A stretch of DNA of 34,906 bases from Aphanothece hegewaldii CCALA 016 (GCF_003007785.1 NZ_PXOH01000042.1:1-34906), one strand, 5' to 3'; counted from the stretch's first letter, positions 1-8,363 are shown. Translations and numbers: made by a program. Notes: generated from the letters alone by a model not told the origin.

Positions 1-78
1 TTGGCGGGAGCTACTCGTTGCCCCCATACCTGAAAAAGCCTATGACTTCCCGACCTCCACTCGTTTGTAGGGACTACC
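1..78. repeat. Terminal inverted repeat, left copy (78 bp)
   Basis: The first 78 bases are the exact reverse complement of the last 78 bases of the window (34829-34906); identity stops at base 79. On the inner side each copy abuts a different transposase gene that is cut off there: an IS4-type gene on the minus strand here and an IS5-type gene on the plus strand at the right end. Both genes read in the sense direction into the repeat. The simplest reading is the edge of one multicopy element inserted in two transposase genes, with the contig ending inside it. I cannot name the element; no long open frame runs through the 78 bases. Confidence 0.9.
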
Positions 79-238
79 AGAAATCATACATTCCCTGCAT
101 CGCGGCGGCATCGCGACTAGCGGCAGGGATGCTACTTTCGGGTGCGACTGACAAATCTTCTACTATCTTAATTAACCGCTTATTTAAGCGTTTATCTCCT
201 AAATCTGACCATTTTAATTCTTCTTCTGCCCAAGTCAT
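74..238 (-). pseudogene. IS4-family (Tn5-like) transposase, N-terminal fragment
   Basis: On the minus strand an ATG at 238-236, preceded by a strong Shine-Dalgarno (AGGAGG, about 8 bases upstream), opens a 54-codon frame. It begins MTWAEEEL and continues with WSDLGDKRLNKRL, IPAASRDAAAMQG and MYDFW. This matches the N-terminal DNA-binding region of IS4/Tn5-like transposases (DLGDKR signature, then PxAS...YxFW). The frame hits a stop within three bases of entering the 78-bp terminal repeat, so the catalytic DDE domain is missing: the gene is interrupted there or lies beyond the contig edge. Family assignment is confident; the exact IS is not identified. Confidence 0.8.
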
Positions 239-480
239 CTTCTTACCTCCTCTTTCTCTTCTATTTTTACTCTACCTCCATTTTAATTGAGTCATTTTTT
301 GAATTTTGTTAAGCTAATATTACTAATTATTTTTTTTTGTGTTTTTTAGTATTCTCTTTTTTGAACTTTTGAAACTAAAATCTCTGTAATACTTGCTACA
401 TAAGCTTTATAGCTTTGTTAAGAAAGATGCGATACACGCATAGATCATAAGTTAATTTTCATCTAGCTCGGTAGTGACGT
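239..480. other. AT-rich non-coding flank of the IS4 fragment
   Basis: These 242 bases hold the leader and presumed left end of the IS4 element (the AGGAGG site lies at the 239 side), followed by AT-rich sequence with T and A runs. I could not place the IS terminal inverted repeat and see no gene, tRNA or convincing terminator. Confidence 0.4.
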
Positions 481-1296
481 TCAGGATGATCGCTCAGATA
501 GCCAATTGATCAAATCTTCAACACTGGTAAAGTCTAATAAGTCTTCTGCTAACTGTTCTAGCCGTTCTAAGGAAAGACTTTGAATCTTTGTGGCTAAAGA
601 TGGCGGGATTTGTCCAAAACGACGGTTCAATAACCGTAGGATTAACTTGACTTCCCCTTTAACTTCACCTTGTGCCAATATATCTTGATAAATTACAGAT
701 TCTTTCATAATGTCCTCTCTTATTAACTTTTGAATCACTTCCTTCTTTAATATTAGACCCGCTAGAATCGCTGTGGCCGCCATGATATTGCTTTTCTCGG
801 TTCGATTCTCGATGCTTTCAATTCGTTCTGCTACCGTTTTTAATGTTTCTTCTCGATCTTCGGTTTTCCCTAACACCGCTAATGGTAGCAATCCTAGTCC
901 TTCTCCTAATTCTTCTGGTGGGATTTCCCAAAGTTTGATCACTCCAAATTCATGACGGGTTTTCGAGAGTTCAAACACGGTCTGTTCAACTAGCTCTGAA
1001 CCTGTCTTCTTTAAATAGATTACCACCTGTCGCATTTCTTTGTTCGGAAAGCGACGATACACCCTCGTTCGATAGTCTAACATCCGAAACGCCATATTTG
1101 GGTCGGGTTCCTTTTGGAACTCTAAATGAAGGACTTCAGATGATGATTCCAACAAAATTAGACTATCGGCGCGGATTGGCTCAAGTAATAATTCTGACGG
1201 ACTAAGTTGGGTTAGCGTAGTTTCTTCTCCTAATAACCAACGAGCAAAGTCACTGCTATAACTTTCGGCGAGAAACTTACAAATTGGATCATACAT
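481..1296 (-). CDS. Rpn-like PD-(D/E)XK nuclease-family protein with DUF4351-like C-terminus
   Basis: A 271-residue protein with an ATG start. The N-terminal half has the PD-(D/E)XK nuclease-fold pattern of Rpn/YhgA-type proteins: Asp44 in RADSLILL and Glu59-x-Gln61 in LHLEFQKEPD, then a helix with MLDYRTRVYRRF. The last ~55 residues (LILRLLNRRFGQIP...LLDFTSVEDLINWL) match the DUF4351 domain that cyanobacterial members carry. Family knowledge: such proteins are often annotated as transposases; E. coli Rpn proteins are DNA endonucleases that promote recA-independent recombination. They are multicopy and mobile in cyanobacteria. It stands alone between IS remnants, with no operon partner. Domain assignment is fairly sure; the cellular role is not. 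Confidence 0.8.
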   Translation of the reverse strand: MYDPICKFLAESYSSDFARWLLGEETTLTQLSPSELLLEPIRADSLILLESSSEVLHLEFQKEPDPNMAFRMLDYRTRVYRRFPNKEMRQVVIYLKKTGSELVEQTVFELSKTRHEFGVIKLWEIPPEELGEGLGLLPLAVLGKTEDREETLKTVAERIESIENRTEKSNIMAATAILAGLILKKEVIQKLIREDIMKESVIYQDILAQGEVKGEVKLILRLLNRRFGQIPPSLATKIQSLSLERLEQLAEDLLDFTSVEDLINWLSERSS

Positions 1297-1394
1297 AATT
1301 ATGATTTTAGCAGATTAAATGATTGTTCATTTCAGCTTTATCTTTAACTTATAATATGTTACAATAAAGATAGAGATAGCTAACTAACAAAACT

Positions 1395-1733
1395 ATGCCT
1401 CGTACTTCGTCACCAACTAACTTAAAAGACTCTCAATTGGTAATCTCTATCAAACAAGAGATTGACTCCAAGGGTTGGCAAGCGGTTCGGAATTCTGTTG
1501 TCATTGCTTACCAACAACGTCTTTCCGACATTGAGCAAAAACGAGGTCAACTGAGTGACGATGAATTTAAGAAGAAACGCTTCAAACGCCTCTCAGAAAC
1601 CGAGTTAATGACTCTGAGAGCGAGAATTAAACGATTACAAAGAAAGACAATTTGTTTCTCTAAATCTGAAGAAATGCACGATATTGTGAGCGGACTATTT
1701 ATTAATAAATATGAGTTTAACTTAAGTCTTTAA
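1395..1733 (+). pseudogene. Chimeric ORF: unknown N-terminus fused to IS1 transposase C-terminus
   Basis: A 112-codon frame with an ATG start. Residues from about 72 (LRARIKRLQRKTICFSKS, then EMHDIV and LFINKYEF) closely match the C-terminal end of IS1 InsB transposases, which end LRTRIKRLARKTICFS in E. coli IS1. Residues 1-70 (MPRTSSPTNLKDSQLV..., rich in Lys, Glu and Gln) do not resemble IS1 and I do not recognise them. An IS1 end therefore appears to have fused to an unrelated small gene after loss of most of the element. A TATAAT at 1350-1355 lies upstream, but no properly spaced -35 is evident. The hybrid could be expressed but lacks any transposase active site. Confidence 0.6.
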
Positions 1734-1754
1734 ACACAGAAAAATAACATCACC
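1606..1754 (+). mobile_element. IS1-family element, right-end remnant
   Basis: After the transposase stop the sequence reaches AAATAACATCACC ending at 1754. Its reverse complement, GGTGATGTTATTT, has the GGTGATG terminus typical of IS1. The match to IS1 protein begins near 1606, so roughly 150 bp of the right end remain and the left four-fifths are gone. The IS end lies four bases from the stop codon of the next gene on the minus strand (1759-1761). Confidence 0.65.
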
Positions 1755-1758
1755 AAAA

Positions 1759-2484
1759 TTATTGGCGAAGCTCAAAGGAGTCAAAAAAGCTAGTTACCTC
1801 TTTTGAGATAGCATTAGTATTTTTTTGTCCGATAGCAAGAACATAGACTTGTTGATTGATTAAATAAACCTTAAAACTGATAATTTCATTACCATTTTGC
1901 ATCGTCAATTCTCTCACGGGGTATTGTTTCCAACTTGTGGAGCTATCGTCAAGCAAGGTGAAGTCGGTTTTTGCAACAATTCCATCTCGCACCAACGATA
2001 GTAGCTCGTTAGGATTTGCCGTTTGCTCTGTTGTTAAACGTTGAGAATAAGCAGCAACAAAACGGTATGATTTAGGTTGATTTGCAAAAACGTTAAAGGA
2101 AAGCTGATTAGTTCCTAAATTGAGGATAATTGTCTCTTGACTTTGAACAACGGCTTGGGGCATCCATACAGAAAATCCTCCATCCTGAAATAGATATTTT
2201 TGCCATTTAAGCTGATCTTCAATAATTGTCAATCTTGGAGATGGAACAATAGGGGAAGAATCAGAATTTGATTGCTGGTTTTGCTGTTGTTGGAAGCGTT
2301 GTATTTCTTGTTCCATCTGCACCTGACCGTCACGGAAAAAAGCCGGACGATTTAATAGTCCTTGAGCCAAACTTGATGACGCTATACTCAAAAGACTTAA
2401 ACTACTCATGAGACCAAACAAATAATATTTGAGAATTTCTGATTTTGTCAGCAATTTAATTAGTTTGACCGAACCATTTTTCAT
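1759..2484 (-). CDS. Secreted protein of unknown function (possibly PsbP-like fold)
   Basis: A 241-residue protein. The N-terminus has a basic start, a hydrophobic run (YYLFGLMSSLSLLSIASSS) and an SLA|Q cleavage site near residue 40, so it is probably exported. A Gln/Ser-rich stretch (about 50-75) precedes a compact domain with alternating strands (DGGFSVWMPQAV, FVAAYSQRLT, FKVYLINQQVYVLAIG) ending SFFDSFELRQ. This resembles small cyanobacterial periplasmic or lumenal proteins with a PsbP-like fold, but I cannot name a family. The ATG lies inside the end of the upstream channel gene (29-bp overlap), indicating co-transcription and translational coupling. An in-frame Met26 is an alternative start but would shorten the signal peptide. 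Confidence 0.65.
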   Translation of the reverse strand: MKNGSVKLIKLLTKSEILKYYLFGLMSSLSLLSIASSSLAQGLLNRPAFFRDGQVQMEQEIQRFQQQQNQQSNSDSSPIVPSPRLTIIEDQLKWQKYLFQDGGFSVWMPQAVVQSQETIILNLGTNQLSFNVFANQPKSYRFVAAYSQRLTTEQTANPNELLSLVRDGIVAKTDFTLLDDSSTSWKQYPVRELTMQNGNEIISFKVYLINQQVYVLAIGQKNTNAISKEVTSFFDSFELRQ

Positions 2485-3550
2485 AAAGTTGATCGTAAAC
2501 CCCTTTTTCCTTTAATGTGAGTAAAGCTTGATTAATACGCTCTCTATAAATACTATCTTGCTTAAGCGCGATTCCATAACTCTGTTTTTGAAAAATAGCT
2601 CCTACAGTTTTTACTTTTCCAGCCCCTTCGCCATTGGCATAATATAAAAGAACAGGAGCATCATAAACGATCGCATTAGCTTTTCTTTCTTCAAGAGCTT
2701 TAAATGCTTCTTCTATTGTATCAAATTCTAATAATCCAACTGGACGATTAGCTAGATATGCTGCGGCTGTGGTGCCTTTTACAGTAGCTACTTGTTTGCC
2801 AATAAGATCAGTAAATTTATTAATATCCGTTTTTAATTGCTGAACCGTTAGAACTGATGTAATTGAAGCAGTAAAATAAGAAATTAGCAATACACCGCTA
2901 AACATCCAAATCGCCGCAATAATTCTACCTGGCATATCTTTCGGGACTTTATCCCCATACCCAACTGTAACGACAGTGACAACAGCCCACCAAGAGGCTT
3001 CAAGAATGCCCTGTTTATAGTCTTTAGGAAACATATCTGAATTTTTTTGACGCTCAAAATACCAGATCAGATGGGCAGCAATCAAAATACTAACTAATAT
3101 AAAACAAAGAGCTTGTAATAAGATCGGCGAAAATAAAAAAGAAAAAACCGAAAAAATCGATGAAGAAGATTGATTTAAAACGAGAATTTGTAGACCTGAT
3201 TCAAAAAATGAATAAGAAAAATCTATTTTCTCTTCTCTTTCGGATGTTATTGTAATTCCAGCAACTGCTACATCAGTTGTCCCTACAGTCACAGAGTTTA
3301 AAAGAGCGATAATCGTTGGTTCTTCATAAATTTCGTATTCAATACTCAATTCTTGAGCAATTTCTTTCCATAATTCAATACTAAAACCTGTATACTGACC
3401 ATTTTGCTCGAAAGCCAAAGGAGCGAACGATTTAGTCGCTACGCGCAAAGGAATAGGAACTTGAGCTTGTACAGGGTAGTTAAAAAAACAGATTAATACC
3501 CAGATCCCACCAAACTTTTTTATTTTTCGTGACCAGTGATTTAGTTGCAA
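2456..3550 (-). CDS. GluR0-type prokaryotic glutamate receptor / ligand-gated K+ channel
   Basis: A 364-residue protein with a signal peptide (cleavage near PVQA|Q, residue 29). A periplasmic solute-binding lobe (LRVATKSFAPLAFEQNG to about 125, with ITSEREEKIDFS carrying the ligand-binding Arg105) precedes a first membrane helix (about 141-164), a re-entrant pore loop with the K+ selectivity filter TVGYGD (195-200), a second helix (about 209-232) and the second binding lobe (VYDAPVLLYY, Asp298). This order is that of Synechocystis GluR0, an amino-acid-gated, potassium-selective channel in the plasma membrane. The start is a TTG at 3550; no in-frame ATG lies between it and the upstream stop. 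The next gene overlaps its end by 29 bp. Ligand identity is not proven by sequence. Confidence 0.9.
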   Translation of the reverse strand: MQLNHWSRKIKKFGGIWVLICFFNYPVQAQVPIPLRVATKSFAPLAFEQNGQYTGFSIELWKEIAQELSIEYEIYEEPTIIALLNSVTVGTTDVAVAGITITSEREEKIDFSYSFFESGLQILVLNQSSSSIFSVFSFLFSPILLQALCFILVSILIAAHLIWYFERQKNSDMFPKDYKQGILEASWWAVVTVVTVGYGDKVPKDMPGRIIAAIWMFSGVLLISYFTASITSVLTVQQLKTDINKFTDLIGKQVATVKGTTAAAYLANRPVGLLEFDTIEEAFKALEERKANAIVYDAPVLLYYANGEGAGKVKTVGAIFQKQSYGIALKQDSIYRERINQALLTLKEKGVYDQLYEKWFGQTN

Positions 3551-3634
3551 TGCTAATACTCTAAATAATCATTAAAATTTTATTAGAAATTGTTTTATAA
3601 CATAGCACACAAGTTAAACTAGATATCAAATAAA

Positions 3635-5305
3635 ATGCAAAATTTATCAAAAATTAATTATATGTTAGGGCAACGGCTTGCTTCACGATATCAAATTCTC
3701 AAAAAATTGAGTAGTACACAGGATCATCGAACTTACTTAGCTCAGGACTGCCAAAGTGTTGGTAATCTTAAATGTATCATTAAACAAATTCATCCACCCC
3801 TTAGTGATTCAAAAACCTTAGAGCAAGCGAGAAATTTAGTCCAGCAAGAAACAACAAAACTTGCTCAACTCAATGACTTTCCTCAAACGCCAAAACTTTT
3901 AGATAACTTTGAGGAAGCACAAGCCTTTTATTTAGTACAGGAATGGATTGAGGGAATTTCCTTAAAAGTAGAATTATCTAACATTTATCACTACTCGGAA
4001 GAACAAGTCATTACATTTCTTCAAGAAAGTTTAACAATCTTACAATTTATTCATGAAAAAAGAATCATTCATCAAAATATTAAACCGAGCAATTGGATTC
4101 GTCGTCAATCGGATAGCTGTTTAGTATTGGTTGGTTTAGGAAATATTAAACCACTTGGTAATAGTTTAGCTGCTACTATAACAAGTGAAAATAGCTGTTA
4201 TATAGCTCCTGAGCAACTCAGAAATCGTCCTCAACTAAGCAGTGATCTTTATAGTTTGGGGTTAATAGCTATTCAAGCTTTAACGGGTATTAATCCAGTT
4301 AATTTTGATGAAGATGAGCAAGGAAAAATTTTATGGGAATCTCATTATAAAGGACTTTCTTCTCTCCCATCGATTCTTAACAAAATGATCAGCCTGGCAC
4401 CTCAACAACGGTATTCTTCATCTCAAGAAAATTTAGCTGTTTTAAATTCTTGTTTTACTCCATTACAACATACTTATCGTCCTACAGAAATCCTCACTAT
4501 TGCTCAAACACCCCAAAGTAATTCTGTTGTAACCACTTTACCCTCTCAGATTGAATTACCGCCTACCATCATAACAACTTCTGAGCTAGATACAATCCCA
4601 AAATATGAGTTGCTTGAATCCCATCTATTACCGCAACAAAATGCTCATAAAATAGTGAATAATAACAGTGAAATTATTGTAAACAAGATCTCAATAGAAC
4701 AAAAAACTGCTTTCAAAAAAATCTTAAATTTTTGTCAATCAACCCTAGGAAAGAAACTAGGAATTGGACTGATGATTGGGTTAATATTTTTAATAATCTA
4801 TAAATTCCTAGAAATGAGAGAACAACAACAAATTGCTAACGTAATCAATCAGATTGAATTATTGTATAATGATGGAGAATACCAAAAATGTATAGTTCAA
4901 ACCAACTCAGTCGAAACAATTCAAATCAATGTACCAATAGAGAAAAGGTTAGAGCTAGAAAGTAAATGTATCCTAGGATCTGCCAGTCAACAAGCGGCTC
5001 AATTTCATTATGACGAAGCTTTAGCGATCGCAGTTAAAATTAGTCCCAATAGTCCAAATTATCAGCAAGCGCAAAAGTATATAGATGATTGGTCTTTAAA
5101 TGTCTTGGAAAAAGCCAATCAATTTTATCAAGATCATGGCGATCTTAATCAGTCTTTAGAGATGCTCAAGGGAATTCCCGAAACTAGCCCCATTAAGAAA
5201 AAAGCCATTGAACAGTCAATAGAATGGCGAAAAGATCACCAAAATAAAGCAGGAAAAACTATAATTGATCTCTGTCAGCTTGATTCTAATTTATGTAGTC
5301 AATAA
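3635..5305 (+). CDS. Membrane-anchored Ser/Thr pseudokinase with C-terminal sensor-like domain
   Basis: A 556-residue protein. Residues ~17-275 form a protein-kinase fold related to the kinase at 6601: ATP-site Lys50 (CIIKQIH) is kept, but the Gly-rich loop is LSSTQDHRT, the HRD triad is His146-Gln-Asn, and the DFG/DLG motif is GLG (167-169). Both catalytic aspartates are lost, so phosphotransfer is unlikely. The APEQLR and SDLYSLGLIAIQALTG segments of the C-lobe remain. A single membrane span lies at about 374-390; residues 398-556 are a helical repeat-like domain with two cysteines (EYQKC and ESKC) conserved in the second kinase. Met10 (MLGQRLASRYQ) is an equally likely start, since kinases of this group usually begin MxGxxLxxRY. 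A COP23 gene starts 22 bp downstream. It could be a regulator or decoy of the active kinase. Confidence 0.8.
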   Translation: MQNLSKINYMLGQRLASRYQILKKLSSTQDHRTYLAQDCQSVGNLKCIIKQIHPPLSDSKTLEQARNLVQQETTKLAQLNDFPQTPKLLDNFEEAQAFYLVQEWIEGISLKVELSNIYHYSEEQVITFLQESLTILQFIHEKRIIHQNIKPSNWIRRQSDSCLVLVGLGNIKPLGNSLAATITSENSCYIAPEQLRNRPQLSSDLYSLGLIAIQALTGINPVNFDEDEQGKILWESHYKGLSSLPSILNKMISLAPQQRYSSSQENLAVLNSCFTPLQHTYRPTEILTIAQTPQSNSVVTTLPSQIELPPTIITTSELDTIPKYELLESHLLPQQNAHKIVNNNSEIIVNKISIEQKTAFKKILNFCQSTLGKKLGIGLMIGLIFLIIYKFLEMREQQQIANVINQIELLYNDGEYQKCIVQTNSVETIQINVPIEKRLELESKCILGSASQQAAQFHYDEALAIAVKISPNSPNYQQAQKYIDDWSLNVLEKANQFYQDHGDLNQSLEMLKGIPETSPIKKKAIEQSIEWRKDHQNKAGKTIIDLCQLDSNLCSQ

Positions 5306-5312
5306 AAAGAAA

Positions 5313-6391
5313 AGGTAAATTACAATCATGAAACGTTTTTTAAGTATACTTGCATTGTTTAGCCTCGTCAGTTCTTTGGAAGTGATGGCTAAGGAACAAA
5401 CTCAAACGATTAAAAACAAGTATTCTTGTATTAATCTAGGAGGAATTCCTCGAACCATTGTTGATACCAAGCGAGGCAAAATTGAAATGATTGTTTGGAA
5501 AAGTAAATATTTTGGCCCAGAATGGCCAGCAGAACGCCGTTGTCAGGAAGTAACGCAAAGATTTCAGGAATTTTCCGATGCGGGAAATTTAAAATATGTA
5601 ACAACTGGTAAAATGAATAGTTACAATATCATCTGTGTCGGTGATAAACGAGTATCGGGGTATGAATGTCGTAAGAATGGTTTATTAATTACCCTACAGC
5701 CGAATGATAGTCCAACGGCTGTCATGAACGAACTATTTAATATCAATAACCGACTTGGCAAAGGTGGTATTGAAAGAGGTGGAGCACTTAATCTCGTTGA
5801 TTTTTTGAACCAAGTAGATCCGCTAGAGCCAGCGACTACGAGCGATCCAAATCCCACTTTACCAGATGGAAAACCTGTTCCTTGGTAAAAAAAACTAAAA
5901 TTTATCACGGAGTTGGATTAATTGGTGATGTAGTTATATAAATAAATTGATGAGGTAAATCAAAATCATGAAACGCACTTTAAGTTTATTAGTATTGTCC
6001 GTAGCAATCAATTTTTTAGGATTCATGCCCAATGGACAAGCTCAGACCGCTAAGAATAAATACTCCTGTATTAATGAAGGAGGAATTCCCCGTACCGTCG
6101 TTGATACCAAGCGGGGAAAAATCGAAATGATCGTTTGGAAAAGTAAATATTTTGGCCCAGAATGGCCAGCAGAACGCCGTTGTCAAGAAGTAACGGAAAG
6201 ATTTCAAGAATTTTCTGATGCGGGAAATTTAAGATATGTAACAACTGGCAAAATGAATAGTTACAATGTCATCTGTGTCGGTGATAAACGAGTATCAGGG
6301 TATGAATGCCGTAAAAATGGTTTATTAATTACCCTACAGCCGAATGATAGTCCAACGGCTGTCATGAACGAACTATTTAATATCAATAACC
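5313..6391 (+). repeat. Tandem gene duplication, 640-bp offset (two COP23 genes)
   Basis: The stretch from the ribosome-binding region of the first COP23 gene to about 5751 recurs 640 bp later, up to about 6391. Long blocks are identical or nearly so (for example around 5499-5545 and 6139-6185, and the block ending 5751/6391). The leaders match too: AGGTAAAT, seven to eight bases, then ATGAAACG. Only the signal-peptide core and the Pro-rich tail have diverged. This is a recent duplication or a gene-converted pair. Confidence 0.8.
5328..5888 (+). CDS. COP23-domain secreted protein, copy 1
   Basis: A 186-residue protein with a signal peptide (residues 1-21, cleavage VMA|KE) and a COP23 domain, named after a circadian-oscillating protein of a nitrogen-fixing unicellular cyanobacterium. 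Diagnostic stretches are KYSCIN, FGPEWPAERRC, NIICVGDK and GYECRKNGLLITL. The four cysteines (34, 72, 103, 113) could form two disulfides in an oxidising compartment. A Pro-rich tail follows and ends DGKPVPW. AAAGGTAAA lies upstream of the ATG. It sits 22 bp after the pseudokinase and is a recent duplicate of the next gene. The biochemical function of COP23 proteins is not established. Confidence 0.85.
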   Translation: MKRFLSILALFSLVSSLEVMAKEQTQTIKNKYSCINLGGIPRTIVDTKRGKIEMIVWKSKYFGPEWPAERRCQEVTQRFQEFSDAGNLKYVTTGKMNSYNIICVGDKRVSGYECRKNGLLITLQPNDSPTAVMNELFNINNRLGKGGIERGGALNLVDFLNQVDPLEPATTSDPNPTLPDGKPVPW

Positions 6392-6576
6392 GTATTAGCG
6401 GTGGTGGACTCGAAAGAGGTGGCGCGATCGATTTGATCAGCTTTTTGAAAACAGCCCCCTTAATGGAAACGGCAGCCATTTCATCCCCTCAACCCATCTC
6501 ATCCCCTAAACCCGTCGATCCCCCATCTGAGCCTGACTCATCCGATGGTATGGCAGTTCCTGATCTTTTCCAATAA
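5968..6576 (+). CDS. COP23-domain secreted protein, copy 2
   Basis: A 202-residue paralogue of the preceding gene. The signal peptide is MKRTLSLLVLSVAINFLGF... with cleavage near GQA|Q (residue 25). The COP23 core is almost identical to copy 1, with the same four cysteines and the FGPEWPAERRC and GYECRKNG blocks. The tail differs: a longer Pro/Ser-rich linker (SSPQPISSPKPVDPPSEPD) ending DGMAVPDLFQ. That last motif resembles the C-terminus of the kinase encoded next (GLEVPDDFR). GAGGTAAAT lies before the ATG. It is 24 bp upstream of the active kinase gene and most likely in one transcript with it. Confidence 0.85.
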   Translation: MKRTLSLLVLSVAINFLGFMPNGQAQTAKNKYSCINEGGIPRTVVDTKRGKIEMIVWKSKYFGPEWPAERRCQEVTERFQEFSDAGNLRYVTTGKMNSYNVICVGDKRVSGYECRKNGLLITLQPNDSPTAVMNELFNINNRISGGGLERGGAIDLISFLKTAPLMETAAISSPQPISSPKPVDPPSEPDSSDGMAVPDLFQ

Positions 6577-6600
6577 CCTAATTATTGATCGAGCAAAATA

Positions 6601-8361
6601 ATGCACGGCAAAATTCTCGCAGCCCGATATGAAGTGTTAGAACCGTTAGGTCAAGGTGGTTTTAGTCATACCTACATAGCCACAGATCTTCAAAACGGTT
6701 CTCGTTGTGTTGTAAAACACCTTTATCCTGCCAGTGATGAACCTAGGTTTATACAAGAGGCCACGAGACTTTTTAAGCAAGAGGCAGAAACACTCAAAAA
6801 ACTGAGTGATAACCCTCAAATTCCGAAAATTATTGATTATTTTGAAGAAGATAAGCAATTTTATCTCATTCAAGAACTCATTCAAGGTCAAACCCTAACA
6901 ACTCAACTTCAACCAAATCAACCTTGGTCCGAAACCCAAGTAATTGAACTATTAAAAGATTGTCTCAAAATTTTAGAATACATTCATCATTTAGGCGTGA
7001 TTCATCGAGATGTTAAACCCGACAATCTCATGATCCGTCAACAAGACAAAAAATTGGTTCTTATCGATTTAGGCAGCGTTAAAGAATTTAATCCGCAACA
7101 AAGTCATCTCATTTCCCAAACGATCGCCATTGGGACAAGAGGTTATATGCCTTTAGAACAAATAAGAGGAAAACCGCGCAAAAATAGCGATCTGTATGCT
7201 TTGGGTATCATTGCCATACAAGCCATAACAGGGCGACATCCGATGGATCTAGAAGAAGACGAAAATGATGTCTTGATCTGGCAACCTTACGCCAAAGCAA
7301 GTCCTTTTTTGACAGAGATCCTCGATAAAATGATCCAGCCCAACCCTCAGCAACGATACTTATCAGCAACACAGGTTCTAGAAGCCCTAAATCCTACTAA
7401 AACAGACGCTCCTATCGCCAAAATCCCAAATAGACCGCCCTTATCCCCTCCCGAACCAAAACTAGCAGTACTCGAAAGAGCAACGCCAAAAAATATTCAA
7501 ACGACCCCGCAAATGTCTTCAAATCCTAATAAATTTTCGATTTGGCTAAAAACTCCAACCGCTCACAATGTTGGTTTTGCCCTTGGTATCGGTATCGTTT
7601 CCACTATAGGAGTTTATTTTCTCGGTGGACAAGAAAACCGAGCCAAACTCGCTAAAATCGAAGAAACTCGCCTTCAGTTAACAACAGCCTTTAATGAGCA
7701 TCGATATGAAGAATGTTTCACTCAATCTCAAGCACCTGAAATCCTAGAAATAGGATTACCAGAAGAGCAACGATCGGAAATTATGGTCAAATGCGGTTTA
7801 AAGAGTGCGTCAGTCTTGGCTGAACAATTAAAATTTGGTGAAGCGATCAAAAAACTCAATGAAATTCCTCTCGCTCAAATTCCCAAAGATGCCCCATATG
7901 CTACCGAAATTACTAAACACGCCGATCAATGGGCGCAATCTCTATTAGAACAAGCTTCTCAAATCTACACCAAAGAGGGAAATCTAACCGAAGCCCTAGA
8001 AATGATCAGCCAAATTCCTGCAAGTAGTCCAGTGCAAGAGTCTGCCGAATCTTTAAGTATAGAATGGACTGCTGAAACTCGCCGTCTTGAAGCTATCCTC
8101 AAAAAAGCTGAATTAGCTCTGGAGTATCAAGGATTACAAGAAGCGATGAATTATGCGAGGGAGATTAGCCATTCTACGACGACCGACTACTGGTTACTGC
8201 AAGCTAAAAACATTGCAGAAAAAGCTCAAGGAGGCATGAAAAAAGGCGAGACAGCCCAAACCTATCGACGACCCAACCCCAGTAATAATAACTCTAGCAA
8301 TCCTCCAAAAAGTGAGCCAAGTAGCAATCAAGGTTTGGAAGTTCCTGATGATTTCAGATAA
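6601..8361 (+). CDS. Transmembrane Ser/Thr protein kinase (catalytically competent)
   Basis: A 586-residue Hanks-type kinase. The Gly-rich loop GQGGFSHTY (17-25), Lys39 (VVKH), catalytic loop HRDVKPDN (135-142, Asp137), DLG (Asp156), GTRGYMPLEQIRG activation/P+1 segment and SDLYALGIIAIQAITG are all intact. A Pro-rich linker (270-310) leads to one membrane span (about 323-341), so the C-terminal domain should be extracytoplasmic. That domain is related to that of the pseudokinase and keeps the cysteines in RYEECF and MVKCG. The protein ends in an Asn/Ser/Pro linker and the tail GLEVPDDFR, like the COP23 protein just upstream. Substrates are unknown; the FHA proteins at 8364 and 22513 are natural candidates to read its phospho-threonines. 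Its stop codon lies 2 bp from the stop of the convergent FHA gene, so no room for a terminator. Confidence 0.9.
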   Translation: MHGKILAARYEVLEPLGQGGFSHTYIATDLQNGSRCVVKHLYPASDEPRFIQEATRLFKQEAETLKKLSDNPQIPKIIDYFEEDKQFYLIQELIQGQTLTTQLQPNQPWSETQVIELLKDCLKILEYIHHLGVIHRDVKPDNLMIRQQDKKLVLIDLGSVKEFNPQQSHLISQTIAIGTRGYMPLEQIRGKPRKNSDLYALGIIAIQAITGRHPMDLEEDENDVLIWQPYAKASPFLTEILDKMIQPNPQQRYLSATQVLEALNPTKTDAPIAKIPNRPPLSPPEPKLAVLERATPKNIQTTPQMSSNPNKFSIWLKTPTAHNVGFALGIGIVSTIGVYFLGGQENRAKLAKIEETRLQLTTAFNEHRYEECFTQSQAPEILEIGLPEEQRSEIMVKCGLKSASVLAEQLKFGEAIKKLNEIPLAQIPKDAPYATEITKHADQWAQSLLEQASQIYTKEGNLTEALEMISQIPASSPVQESAESLSIEWTAETRRLEAILKKAELALEYQGLQEAMNYAREISHSTTTDYWLLQAKNIAEKAQGGMKKGETAQTYRRPNPSNNNSSNPPKSEPSSNQGLEVPDDFR

Positions 8362-8363
8362 AT

